NCBI GenBank assembly: GCA_024276815.1
Contig: JAJRWM010000127.1
Coordinates: 1-9,167, forward strand
DNA from: a bacterium
Lineage (GTDB): Bacteria; JACRDZ01; JAJRWM01
Reading direction: 5' to 3'
Length of the DNA: 9,167 nt
Of this stretch, positions 1-6,822 are shown in pieces. The first letter of the stretch is position 1. The number at the start of each line of letters is the position of its first letter. The translations under genes and the position numbers were made by a program. The notes under the pieces are model-generated. The model worked only from the letters and a program-made list of their open reading frames with translations. It made no database searches and was not told the origin of the DNA.

Positions 1-879
1 CTGGGAAAGGAACGAATCCTTGCCCGTTTTCTTGATCTCAACGGTGATGGAGCCTTCCCCGTTAATAGAACCGCCAATAATTTTAGCTCCCGTTTTTTTG
101 GCAACCGGTTTCGATTCGCCGGTAAGCATGGCTTCGTTGACTGAGGTTTCCCCGCTCACCACTTCGCCGTCAGCCGGGACTTTTTCTCCCGGCTTTACCA
201 TAACCCGGTCGCCGGCGTTTAATTGATCCAAAGGCACGTCCATCATGCTGCCGTCCGGCATAAGCTTATGCGCCTCCGAAGGCATGAGTTTGGCCAGTTC
301 CTCAAGGGCGCGGGAAGCTCCCATAATGGATCTCATTTCTATCCAGTGCCCCAGAAGCATAATGTCGATTAAAGTGACTAACTCCCAAAAGAATATTTTG
401 CCTTCCAGGCCAAAGACCACCGCGCCGCTGTATAAATAAGCGGTCGCGGTCGCCACCGAGATCAAGGTCATCATTCCCGGCCGGGCCTTTTTCAATTCAT
501 CGTATAAACCTTTGAGAAAGGGGAAGCCGCCATAAAAGAAAACGATGGTCGAAAGCAGGAAAAGCAGGTATAAATCGCCGGCAAACCGCAGGGTATCTCC
601 AAAACCGAAAAACTGCTGAATCAACGGGGAAAGGAGCAGTATCGGCAGGGTTAAAACCATTGATACCCAGAATCTCTTCTTGAAATCGGCGATCATGTGC
701 TCATGATGTGAACCGTGACCGCCATGACCAGACATATCGTGACCAGACATATCGTGACCTGACATATCGTGACCGGCATGCTTGCCGTGGCCAGCATGCC
801 CGCCATGCATGTCGTGTTCTTTAGGCATGTCGTGCTTCATACCAGACCCGTTTTTACCGGAATGATGATGATCTTCCAT
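1..879 (-). CDS. copB: Copper-type P1B ATPase (CopB-like), N-terminal part
   Basis: Metal-exporting P-type ATPase of the inner membrane. The gene runs off the left edge, so only the first 293 residues are visible. Seen: residues 1-62 form a His/Met/Gly-rich leader with 17 histidines in the first 61 residues, including the repeated unit GHDMS. Four hydrophobic segments follow at about 71-89, 102-122, 136-157 and 164-180. The start of the actuator domain comes next, with the motif LTGES at 252-256, whose TGE is the dephosphorylation motif. There is no CxxC heavy-metal domain at the N terminus. A His-rich leader replacing CxxC domains is typical of the CopB (P1B-3/Cu or Ag) group. The deciding CPH or CPC membrane motif and the DKTGT phosphorylation site lie outside the window, so the metal is inferred. 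The start ATG is supported by GGGAGG (889-894), 9 bases upstream. It lies downstream of the cytochrome gene in the same orientation. Confidence 0.9.
   Translation of the reverse strand, partial: MEDHHHSGKNGSGMKHDMPKEHDMHGGHAGHGKHAGHDMSGHDMSGHDMSGHGGHGSHHEHMIADFKKRFWVSMVLTLPILLLSPLIQQFFGFGDTLRFAGDLYLLFLLSTIVFFYGGFPFLKGLYDELKKARPGMMTLISVATATAYLYSGAVVFGLEGKIFFWELVTLIDIMLLGHWIEMRSIMGASRALEELAKLMPSEAHKLMPDGSMMDVPLDQLNAGDRVMVKPGEKVPADGEVVSGETSVNEAMLTGESKPVAKKTGAKIIGGSINGEGSITVEIKKTGKDSFLSQ
726..770 (-). repeat. Three 15-bp tandem repeats encoding Gly-His-Asp-Met-Ser units
   Basis: Three adjacent 15-bp copies of gaccagacatatcgt occur on the plus strand. The first two are identical and the third differs by one base. 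Read on the minus strand within the ATPase gene, they encode successive His-Asp-Met-Ser-Gly units of the metal-binding leader. The unit length is a multiple of three, so gain or loss of copies keeps the frame. Confidence 0.85.
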
Positions 880-894
880 TGGGGAGACCCTCCC

Positions 895-924
895 TTTAAT
901 TATTTAACTACTTTGATAATTAAA
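895..924. promoter_or_regulatory. AT-only inverted repeat upstream of the copper ATPase, candidate operator or leader hairpin
   Basis: A perfect 9-bp inverted repeat, TTTAATTAT (895-903) and ATAATTAAA (916-924), is separated by 12 bases. The arm centres are 21 bp apart, about two helical turns, which suits a dimeric DNA-binding protein. It sits immediately upstream of the ATPase ribosome binding site (889-894). In the transcript it could instead form a weak A/U hairpin. An operator role is inferred. I do not recognise the repeat as a known CsoR, CueR or CopY box. Confidence 0.4.
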
Positions 925-955
925 CCAAACAAAAGGTGCTCAAAACCCGATAAAA

Positions 956-2146
956 TTACTCGGGGAAGTGTCGTTTATGATATTTTTCGCCAAAAAATAT
1001 TTTCTCTTCGTATATGGGATAGGCGATTGGTTCCTTGTTTTGATAACCTATTCTTTCCCTTCGTTTTTCATCAAGCAGGTGGTAGCGGACGCTAACGTCC
1101 AGAATGGAAGGCGGTTCTTCCTGCCAGCTAAATTTAAAGGTGTACTCTTGAGGCTTGTTATACGGCAAACGGGTATCGTAAAGATCGATAATAAACGGCC
1201 GCCACATGATGTAGCGCTTCATCTTGTAGGTTTTTTCCTTCATGATCTTCCCCGTGCCGTCCAGCAGTCTGAATTCAAGAGTAAGATACCGGTCCGGAGT
1301 GCCGGTGGGAAGATAATGGTAAGTGCCAACATTGCTAAGGGTAAATTTATATTCAGCGGTTTTCTCAAATTCATCAATGAAGCTTTGATACTCAACCCGC
1401 AGGGCTTTTTTAACCTGCTTTGGGACATGCCCTCCCCAAAACAGGTGCCTCCTCCCGATCCGAGCTTTTAATCCTTTGACAACCGGTCTCTTTACCGGCG
1501 GCATATGACAGCCGACGCAATCCAATTCCTGACCGCTTTCTTCAATTTCGGCGACGGTGCCGCAGGGGGACATTTTATAAAACGTATCCCAGCGGTTTCC
1601 GGAAACGACATGACACTTCTCGCAAGGCTTCATACCTGAAGTCATTGTGGGATCAACCGTTACCGGGTGGGGAGCGTTATCCGTTTCAAAGGGGCCGACA
1701 ATTTTGCCGTTTTTCACATGGCAAACCGCGCAGGTAACCCCTTGTTCTCTCAACTCGGAATTGAAATCAGGATTGGGTTCGAGAATGGGCTTCAGTTTCG
1801 CTTTATCTTTAAAGCCCAGGACCAGGTCTTCCTGCTGATTGACCAAAGGCGTATGACAGTTAAGGCAGTTTTGCGGTTGGTCTTCATAATCATAGTCCGT
1901 CTGGAAATAAGGGTCAGTCCAGGCCCGGGCCATGACGCTTTGCGACCACTCACGGTAAATCGCTTCATGGCAGCCGCCGCACTCCTGAGCGCTGACCGAG
2001 TCAAGTCCTTCGGGAACAGTCACTTCCATCGGCCGGGCGAATTTCTCGTCGATAACAAAAATCATCATCGGTTTTACAGACTGCCAGACTAAAAAAGCAA
2101 CCAGGAAAATAAAAAGTACCAGGTAGAAATACTTTTTTGATGACAT
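956..2146 (-). CDS. Membrane-anchored pentaheme c-type cytochrome (cytochrome c554-like family)
   Basis: Electron-transfer protein of 396 residues, probably held in the inner membrane with its haems in the periplasm. Seen: a single hydrophobic anchor at about 6-21, then five CxxCH haem-binding motifs at residues 56-60, 94-98, 139-143, 175-179 and 210-214. The last is followed by MPP, as often seen in multihaem cytochromes. An extra cysteine at 195 lies outside any CxxCH. Residues about 265-396 hold no haem motif and look beta-rich (NVGTYHYLPTGTPDRYLTLE at 272-291), so this is a separate C-terminal domain. The first CxxCH context (QECGGCHEAIYREW) resembles the cytochrome c554 family; this is a family judgement from memory. 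The start is supported by the anchor, although no good Shine-Dalgarno sequence precedes it. The gene lies 76 bases upstream of the copper ATPase gene on the same strand and may be co-transcribed with it. Its electron donor and acceptor are unknown. Confidence 0.88.
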   Translation of the reverse strand: MSSKKYFYLVLFIFLVAFLVWQSVKPMMIFVIDEKFARPMEVTVPEGLDSVSAQECGGCHEAIYREWSQSVMARAWTDPYFQTDYDYEDQPQNCLNCHTPLVNQQEDLVLGFKDKAKLKPILEPNPDFNSELREQGVTCAVCHVKNGKIVGPFETDNAPHPVTVDPTMTSGMKPCEKCHVVSGNRWDTFYKMSPCGTVAEIEESGQELDCVGCHMPPVKRPVVKGLKARIGRRHLFWGGHVPKQVKKALRVEYQSFIDEFEKTAEYKFTLSNVGTYHYLPTGTPDRYLTLEFRLLDGTGKIMKEKTYKMKRYIMWRPFIIDLYDTRLPYNKPQEYTFKFSWQEEPPSILDVSVRYHLLDEKRRERIGYQNKEPIAYPIYEEKIFFGEKYHKRHFPE

Positions 2147-2276
2147 AATCTGAATATATCATGGAACCAATTTTGATTGTTAGCGAAAAAGTAAGCTGTT
2201 TGTAAAGCGTCCATCTTCCGACAGTCCGCTAGTCACCGTGTTCAGAAAACAGAAAATCTTTCTAAAAAAATGTTAA

Positions 2277-2305
2277 TTGATTTGGTAAATGTTACGATAT
2301 ATCAT
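2277..2305 (+). promoter_or_regulatory. Candidate sigma70 promoter of the trehalose operon
   Basis: TTGATT (2277-2282) and TATCAT (2300-2305) are separated by exactly 17 bases, giving 4/6 and 5/6 matches to the -35 and -10 consensus. The site lies 52 bases upstream of the first gene of the operon, in an AT-rich part of the 211-base divergent intergenic region. I found no equally good promoter on the minus strand for the cytochrome gene; the best is TTTACA with a poor -10. Confidence 0.5.
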
Positions 2306-2357
2306 ATTATGAGCCTGTTCCGAAGCTCCTGGAAGATTTGTTCTGACAAAAGGATTT

Positions 2358-3059
2358 ATGAAAAATATGGCTAAATCACAAGAAAATAACGGTAAACCAA
2401 TATCACCATTCGCGGTTAAGGATTGCGCCCTGGTCGCTATCGCTACCGGGAAAAAAGCGCAAAACCTCAGAGAACTGAGAGATAAACTGTCGCAGATTCA
2501 CGCCGGCTCTATCTATTATCATTTCTGGGGCGGCATGTTGCGTTTGCAGTTTGACGAACCTGAATATAACAATGATTTTTCAGCCTGGGCCCAAAATGGC
2601 CTGCATGATTCCTGCCTGGCGGAACGATGGGGAGCGATTGTGCCCAGCGAGTATGACGATCTGGAAAAGCTGCGCCAGGAACTGATCGAGGTGATCGAGG
2701 AAAGGCTGGATGAAAGCGAATTTGTTCCCTGGTCTAAAACCGATAAACAGTTTCACTTTATCCGCTCCCAGATAGTGGTCTATGATACCCACCACGAAAT
2801 CCACCATTTCAGGGAATTGGCCGAGGTCTTCCCTACTCTTTCACTAGGCAGCGTTTTCTATCACTTCATTGACGCCCAAAGACGCTACCCGGTCGGGCAG
2901 GATGACTTCAGAACCTGGTTGAGCGAACTGGGCAACGGCTACGACGACCTTATTGGACAACTGGCTGAAGTCGACCCCTATTTCGCCTCGCTCAGCGAAC
3001 TGCGCCTGCGTCTTACCAATATCTTCACCAATTACAACAATAAAAGGACCAAAAAATGA
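2358..3059 (+). CDS. DUF5752 family protein, internally duplicated, first gene of the trehalose operon
   Basis: Soluble protein of 233 residues with no signal peptide or membrane segment. I assign it to the DUF5752 family from its sequence style and its place before a glycosyltransferase; its biochemical function is unknown. Seen: residues 18-62 align without gaps to 132-176, with 12 identities in 45. The shared pattern is REL, about ten residues, then GS-hydrophobic-aromatic-YHF. DFSAW (73-77) and DFRTW (183-187) continue the match after a four-residue shift, so the protein consists of two copies of one module. The stop overlaps the start of the TreT-like gene (ATGA), which implies translational coupling and a linked role, perhaps accessory or regulatory to trehalose synthesis (inference). 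AGGA lies only 3 bases before the chosen ATG. The ATG at 2367 has 12-base spacing and is an alternative start. Confidence 0.8.
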   Translation: MKNMAKSQENNGKPISPFAVKDCALVAIATGKKAQNLRELRDKLSQIHAGSIYYHFWGGMLRLQFDEPEYNNDFSAWAQNGLHDSCLAERWGAIVPSEYDDLEKLRQELIEVIEERLDESEFVPWSKTDKQFHFIRSQIVVYDTHHEIHHFRELAEVFPTLSLGSVFYHFIDAQRRYPVGQDDFRTWLSELGNGYDDLIGQLAEVDPYFASLSELRLRLTNIFTNYNNKRTKK

Positions 3060-4294
3060 AATCCAGCCTGGATGCTTACGCGAAAATCACCGGCAAAGAG
3101 GTGATCGACCAGTTATATCAAATGGCCAGCACTTTGCGGGGAATAAAAGTTGTCCACGTTAATTCAACGAAAGAAGGCGGCGGCGTCGCTGAAATCCTGA
3201 ACCGCCTTATTCCGTTGAAAAAAGAGTTGGGGATTGACGTAAGCTGGGAAGTCCTGCAAGGTAATGATGAGTTCTACAAATGCACTAAAACTTTCCACAA
3301 CGCTCTGCAGGGCAACCGGGTTAACGCGTCCGAGGCGATGCTGAAAACCTACCTCGAGGTCAACGCCGAAAACGCCGAGAATCTCAGGACTAAACTGGAA
3401 GAAGCCGATGTCGTTTTCATTCATGACCCACAGCCGGCGGCGCTCCTGAAAATGTGTCCCAACCGCCGGGGGAAATGGATCTGGCGCTGCCATATCGATG
3501 TCAGCCGCACCTATCGCCCGGTCTGGAAATACCTGCGCCCTTTCCTGGTGGATTATGACGCCAGTATCTTTTCCCTGGCGGCATTTGCCCAGGCCCTGCC
3601 GCATCTCCAATACATCATTCCGCCCAGCATCGACCCGATCAGTAAAAAAAACATTGACCTGCCGGAAAAAGAGATTAAAGCGATCTACGACCAGTTCAAC
3701 CTGGACCCCGGTCGTCCCATGATCCTGCAGGTCTCCCGATATGACCGCTTCAAAGACCCCATCGGCGTTATTGAAGCCTATAAACTGGCCCGAAAGTTCA
3801 GCCCGTTGCAGTTGGTACTGGTCGGCGGCGGCGCGACCGATGATCCCGAGGGCGCTCTTTTCATCGAGGAAGTAAGAGCGGCCGCCGGGGATGATCCCGA
3901 TATTCACGTGCTTCTCCTGCCGCCCGACGCTCACCATACCATTAACGCTCTGCAACGCGCCGCGGATATAATTCTGCAAAAGTCCACCAAAGAGGGCTTC
4001 GGCCTGACTGTTACCGAAGGAATGTGGAAAGGCAAACCGGTTATTGGCGGCCACACCGGCGGCATCAGGCTCCAGGTCGTCGATCATCATACCGGGTTTT
4101 TAGTCAGCACACCCGAAGGAGCGGCCCTGCGCATCCGATACCTGCTTTATCACCGGGACAAGCTTGATGAAATGGGGATCAAAGCAAAACAGTTCGTGCT
4201 TGAGAATTTCCTCCTGACCAGACACTTAAGAGAATATTTGACGCTGATGATCGGCTTGATTCACGGCGCGGGGGAAAGAATTGAAATAGGATGA
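3056..4294 (+). CDS. treT: Trehalose glycosyltransferring synthase (TreT-like, GT4)
   Basis: Cytoplasmic retaining glycosyltransferase predicted to make trehalose in one step from NDP-glucose and glucose. Seen: 412 residues, close to the archaeal TreT enzymes. The N-terminal half carries VNSTKEGGGVAEIL (35-48), TKTFHNALQGN (77-87), the motif HDPQP (123-127) and RCHID (144-148). The C-terminal GT-B domain carries LQVSRYDRFKDP (224-235), a glycine-rich LVGGG (255-259) and the nucleotide-sugar signature STKEGFGLTVTEGMWKG (310-326), with the E-x7-E pair at E313 and E321. The GGGVAEIL and TFHNALQG motifs are strongly TreT-like and argue against a generic GT4 enzyme. The start is supported by AAGGA (3044-3048), 7 bases upstream, and overlaps the preceding stop as ATGA. 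The end overlaps the otsB start in the same way. The nucleotide donor, and whether the enzyme also runs in reverse, cannot be told from sequence. Confidence 0.88.
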   Translation: MKSSLDAYAKITGKEVIDQLYQMASTLRGIKVVHVNSTKEGGGVAEILNRLIPLKKELGIDVSWEVLQGNDEFYKCTKTFHNALQGNRVNASEAMLKTYLEVNAENAENLRTKLEEADVVFIHDPQPAALLKMCPNRRGKWIWRCHIDVSRTYRPVWKYLRPFLVDYDASIFSLAAFAQALPHLQYIIPPSIDPISKKNIDLPEKEIKAIYDQFNLDPGRPMILQVSRYDRFKDPIGVIEAYKLARKFSPLQLVLVGGGATDDPEGALFIEEVRAAAGDDPDIHVLLLPPDAHHTINALQRAADIILQKSTKEGFGLTVTEGMWKGKPVIGGHTGGIRLQVVDHHTGFLVSTPEGAALRIRYLLYHRDKLDEMGIKAKQFVLENFLLTRHLREYLTLMIGLIHGAGERIEIG

Positions 4295-5088
4295 CAACTC
4301 CCCCCGGCGAACCCTTTTTGGTTGAAGGTCTGCCCGATCTCTGGCAGTCGGTCGGAGACGCGAAACACCTTTTCCTGGGACTTGACTACGACGGTACCCT
4401 GGCTCCCTTCCGAACCGAACGGCTTGAAGCGGTGCCCTTTCCCGGAACAATTGAAATCATACAACAAATCAGAATGGTGAATAAATGCGTGGTCGCGTTT
4501 ATTTCCGGTCGGCCGGTCAGCGAAATAATCCGGCTCACCGGCGAGTCGGAAATTCCCATCGCCGGCAGTCACGGCGCGGAAATCCTGATTCCCGGCCAGG
4601 AATTAATCGTCTTCACTCCAACTCCGGATCAGATCAGGATTCTCGACGCCGCCGAAGAATTGGCCCGACGGGAAAATTCTCCAGAACAAATAGAAAGAAA
4701 AGTTTCCAGTGTCGCCCTGCATACCAGAGGCGTACCAGAGGAAACTGCCCGCCGCAGGGAACAGACGATCTTTAAGCTCTGGAGTGAGTTGGGCGTTGCT
4801 GATGATATGGAGTGTCGTTATTTTCAGGGAGGCGTGGAATTGAGAATAGCCGCCCTGAATAAAGGCAAAGCGCTGAAGTACCTGCTGGGCAGACAACCGG
4901 CCCGGACTTTCGCCGTTTACCTGGGCGATGACGAAACAGACGAAGACGCTTTCCGGGAAATCAGCCCGTGGGGAGTGGGCATAAAAATAGCCCCCGGCAA
5001 CCCGCCAACCCTGGCCAGGGGTCGGCTCCGGAATTGCGCTTCAGTTTTAGCCTTCCTTAAAACGTGGTTAGAAGTTATAATGGTCTGA
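4291..5088 (+). CDS. otsB: Trehalose-6-phosphate phosphatase (OtsB, HAD superfamily)
   Basis: Cytoplasmic HAD-type phosphatase that removes phosphate from trehalose 6-phosphate, the second step of the OtsA/OtsB pathway. Seen: 265 residues. HAD motif I is DYDGT (32-36), with nucleophile D32 and acid/base D34. Motif II is SGRP (72-75). The cap-domain motif GSHGAE is at 92-97, the motif III lysine lies in NKGKAL (190-195), and motif IV is GDDETDEDAF (212-221). The order and spacing are standard for OtsB. At 144-146 the sequence reads HTR where HYR is common in the family, a small departure. The start ATG overlaps the treT stop (ATGA) and the Shine-Dalgarno is weak, so translation probably depends on coupling. 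The stop overlaps the ribosome binding site of otsA. A fused OtsA-OtsB arrangement is excluded because the two frames are separate. Confidence 0.93.
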   Translation: MTTPPGEPFLVEGLPDLWQSVGDAKHLFLGLDYDGTLAPFRTERLEAVPFPGTIEIIQQIRMVNKCVVAFISGRPVSEIIRLTGESEIPIAGSHGAEILIPGQELIVFTPTPDQIRILDAAEELARRENSPEQIERKVSSVALHTRGVPEETARRREQTIFKLWSELGVADDMECRYFQGGVELRIAALNKGKALKYLLGRQPARTFAVYLGDDETDEDAFREISPWGVGIKIAPGNPPTLARGRLRNCASVLAFLKTWLEVIMV

Positions 5089-5098
5089 GGGTATTTGC

Positions 5099-6571
5099 GT
5101 GATGAGACTCGTTGTCGTTTCCAACCGGCTTCCCATAAGATTAGTGAAAGAGAAAAACGAGTGGCTTCTCAAAATGGGCTCGGGCGGACTGGTTACGGCC
5201 CTGGTGCCGGTATTGAGAAATCGGGGCGGACTCTGGATCGGCTGGGCCGGGGCGACAGATCACGTCGATCTGGATAATCGCATAACGCCCTGGGCGAAGG
5301 ATATCGGCTATACCCTGAAGCCGGTAACCTTGTCCCGGGAAGAAATAGATAAATTTTACTTCGGTTTTTCCAATGAAATCATCTGGCCGATGTTCCATGA
5401 CCTGTTGGACCGTTGTCATTTTGACCCCAGTTTCTGGAATGAATATAAAAAGGTTAATAATAAATACGCCCGGGTAATTGTCAAAAACACCAAAAAGAAA
5501 GATTATATCTGGGTGCAGGATTACCACCTGATGCTGGTGGCTGACGAGCTTAACAAGATGGGCGTAGAACGTCAGACCGGTTTCTTTCTCCATATTCCCT
5601 TTCCCCCATTGGATATTTTTCTTAAGTTACCGTGGCGTTCGGAAATTTTGAAAGCGCTGCTCAGGTTTGATCTCATCGGTTTCCAGACCGTGCGTGACCG
5701 CAGGAACTTTGTCCAGTGTCTCAGGATGCTGATAAAAGACGCTCAGGTAAAAGGCAAGGGACAGATACTGACCATCTCCCTGCCCGACAAAGAGGTCCGA
5801 ATCGGACATTTCCCCATCAGCATTGACTACAACGATTTCGTCAAACGCACCGATACCAAAGCGGTCGCTGAAAGAGCCTGGTTTTTTCACGAGAAACTCT
5901 CACGGATACAAATCATCCTGGGACTGGACCGGCTGGATTATACCAAGGGTATCCCGAACCGGCTGGAAGCTTTTCGTAACGCCCTGATCCGCTACCCGGA
6001 ATTACAGGGTAAAATAACCTTATGTCAGGTGGTCGTGCCCAGCCGAGAAGATTTACCTGAATACAACAACCTGAAATCCAGGATCGAGCAATTGGTCGGT
6101 GAGATTAACGGCCAGTTTACCCGTTCCGGCTGGATCCCCATCCATTACATCTTCAGAAGCCTGGAAAAAGAAGAACTCCTTGCTTACTACCGTACGGCGG
6201 ACATCGCCTTGATTACCCCTTTGAAGGATGGCATGAACCTGGTCGCCAAAGAATACTGCGCCTGCAATCTGGAAGAAAAGGGCGTATTGATTTTAAGCGA
6301 GTTCGCCGGAGCGACAGCGGAACTGCAAAAATCAGCGTTACTGGTTAATCCTTATGATGTTGAAGGGGTGGCCGACGCTATTTATCGTGCTTTTAAAATG
6401 CCGCGGGAAGAAAAGAAGGCCCGCATGAAAAAAATGAGAGCTTCCATCCAGCGGAACAACATTTATAATTGGGTCGATTCGTTCCTTGAGGTCGGTATCG
6501 CCAAAAGGCTGGATAATTTCCCGTCGCTTGAGTATTATATGCCGCAAATCGAAATGTCTTCCCCTCCTTGA
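5099..6571 (+). CDS. otsA: Trehalose-6-phosphate synthase (OtsA, GT20)
   Basis: Cytoplasmic retaining glycosyltransferase that joins NDP-glucose to glucose 6-phosphate to give trehalose 6-phosphate, the substrate of the adjacent otsB product. Seen: 490 residues, the usual length for a stand-alone enzyme. SNRLP (8-12) and SGGL (28-31) form the N-terminal donor loop. WVQDYHL (138-144) and HIPFP (165-169) follow. The C-terminal donor site has GLDRLDYTKGI (275-285), with R278 and K283, and LKDGMNLVAKEY (375-386), with D377 and E385. These correspond to the known donor- and phosphate-binding residues of E. coli OtsA, and none is missing. A ribosome binding site GAGGG (5087-5091) overlaps the otsB stop. 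It serves either the GTG at 5099 (7 bases) or the ATG at 5102 (10 bases); the choice changes one residue. Glucosylglycerol-phosphate synthase is a related alternative, less likely beside an OtsB. Confidence 0.93.
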   Translation: MMRLVVVSNRLPIRLVKEKNEWLLKMGSGGLVTALVPVLRNRGGLWIGWAGATDHVDLDNRITPWAKDIGYTLKPVTLSREEIDKFYFGFSNEIIWPMFHDLLDRCHFDPSFWNEYKKVNNKYARVIVKNTKKKDYIWVQDYHLMLVADELNKMGVERQTGFFLHIPFPPLDIFLKLPWRSEILKALLRFDLIGFQTVRDRRNFVQCLRMLIKDAQVKGKGQILTISLPDKEVRIGHFPISIDYNDFVKRTDTKAVAERAWFFHEKLSRIQIILGLDRLDYTKGIPNRLEAFRNALIRYPELQGKITLCQVVVPSREDLPEYNNLKSRIEQLVGEINGQFTRSGWIPIHYIFRSLEKEELLAYYRTADIALITPLKDGMNLVAKEYCACNLEEKGVLILSEFAGATAELQKSALLVNPYDVEGVADAIYRAFKMPREEKKARMKKMRASIQRNNIYNWVDSFLEVGIAKRLDNFPSLEYYMPQIEMSSPP

Positions 6572-6712
6572 AAGGTTTATTCGACTTGAAACAACCAGTC
6601 CGTAATTCAAAAGAGGAAACCCCTGAGAGAAATATAGCTTGCTTAAATTATGAGAACCGAGGTACCCTTGTGCTGGAAGGTCTTTTAAATCATAAGCGCC
6701 AATGGATCTGAC

Positions 6713-6740
6713 TTGCCGCGGGGTATTCCGGTGGCATAAT
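6713..6740 (+). promoter_or_regulatory. Candidate sigma70 promoter of the SPFH gene pair
   Basis: TTGCCG (6713-6718) and CATAAT (6735-6740) are separated by 16 bases, giving 4/6 and 5/6 consensus matches. The site is 82 bases upstream of the first SPFH gene. It would make the SPFH pair a transcription unit separate from the trehalose operon, in keeping with the 251-base gap. I see no other convincing feature in that gap. Confidence 0.45.
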
Positions 6741-6822
6741 AAAAAAACGATAGCGCGGGATTTTACCGGTTTTTGTTTTTTAAGGGAAGTTCGTTAAACC
6801 AGGTCCGAACGGGAGAAAAAAT

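Noticed and set aside
726-770. Short direct repeats that could suggest a CRISPR array
   Set aside because: The copies are contiguous 15-bp units without spacers and encode the His/Met leader of the ATPase.
1667-2092. 141-codon plus-strand open frame, with another at 968-1471
   Set aside because: Both are antisense to the cytochrome gene, whose five CxxCH motifs fix the true strand and frame.
2147-2280. Minus-strand promoter for the cytochrome gene
   Set aside because: A TTTACA-like -35 is visible on the minus strand, but no hexamer 16-18 bases downstream resembles a -10 element.
3164-4090. 308-codon open frame on the minus strand
   Set aside because: It lies entirely opposite the TreT-like gene, has no recognisable motifs, and is explained by codon bias of the real gene on the plus strand.
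5141-5593. 150-codon minus-strand open frame
   Set aside because: It is antisense to otsA, whose donor-site motifs are complete, and shows no family features.
6664-6686. Possible terminator hairpin after otsA (ACCcTT / AAGGT followed by CTTTT)
   Set aside because: The stem is about five pairs with a bulged C and the T run is only four, which is too weak to call.
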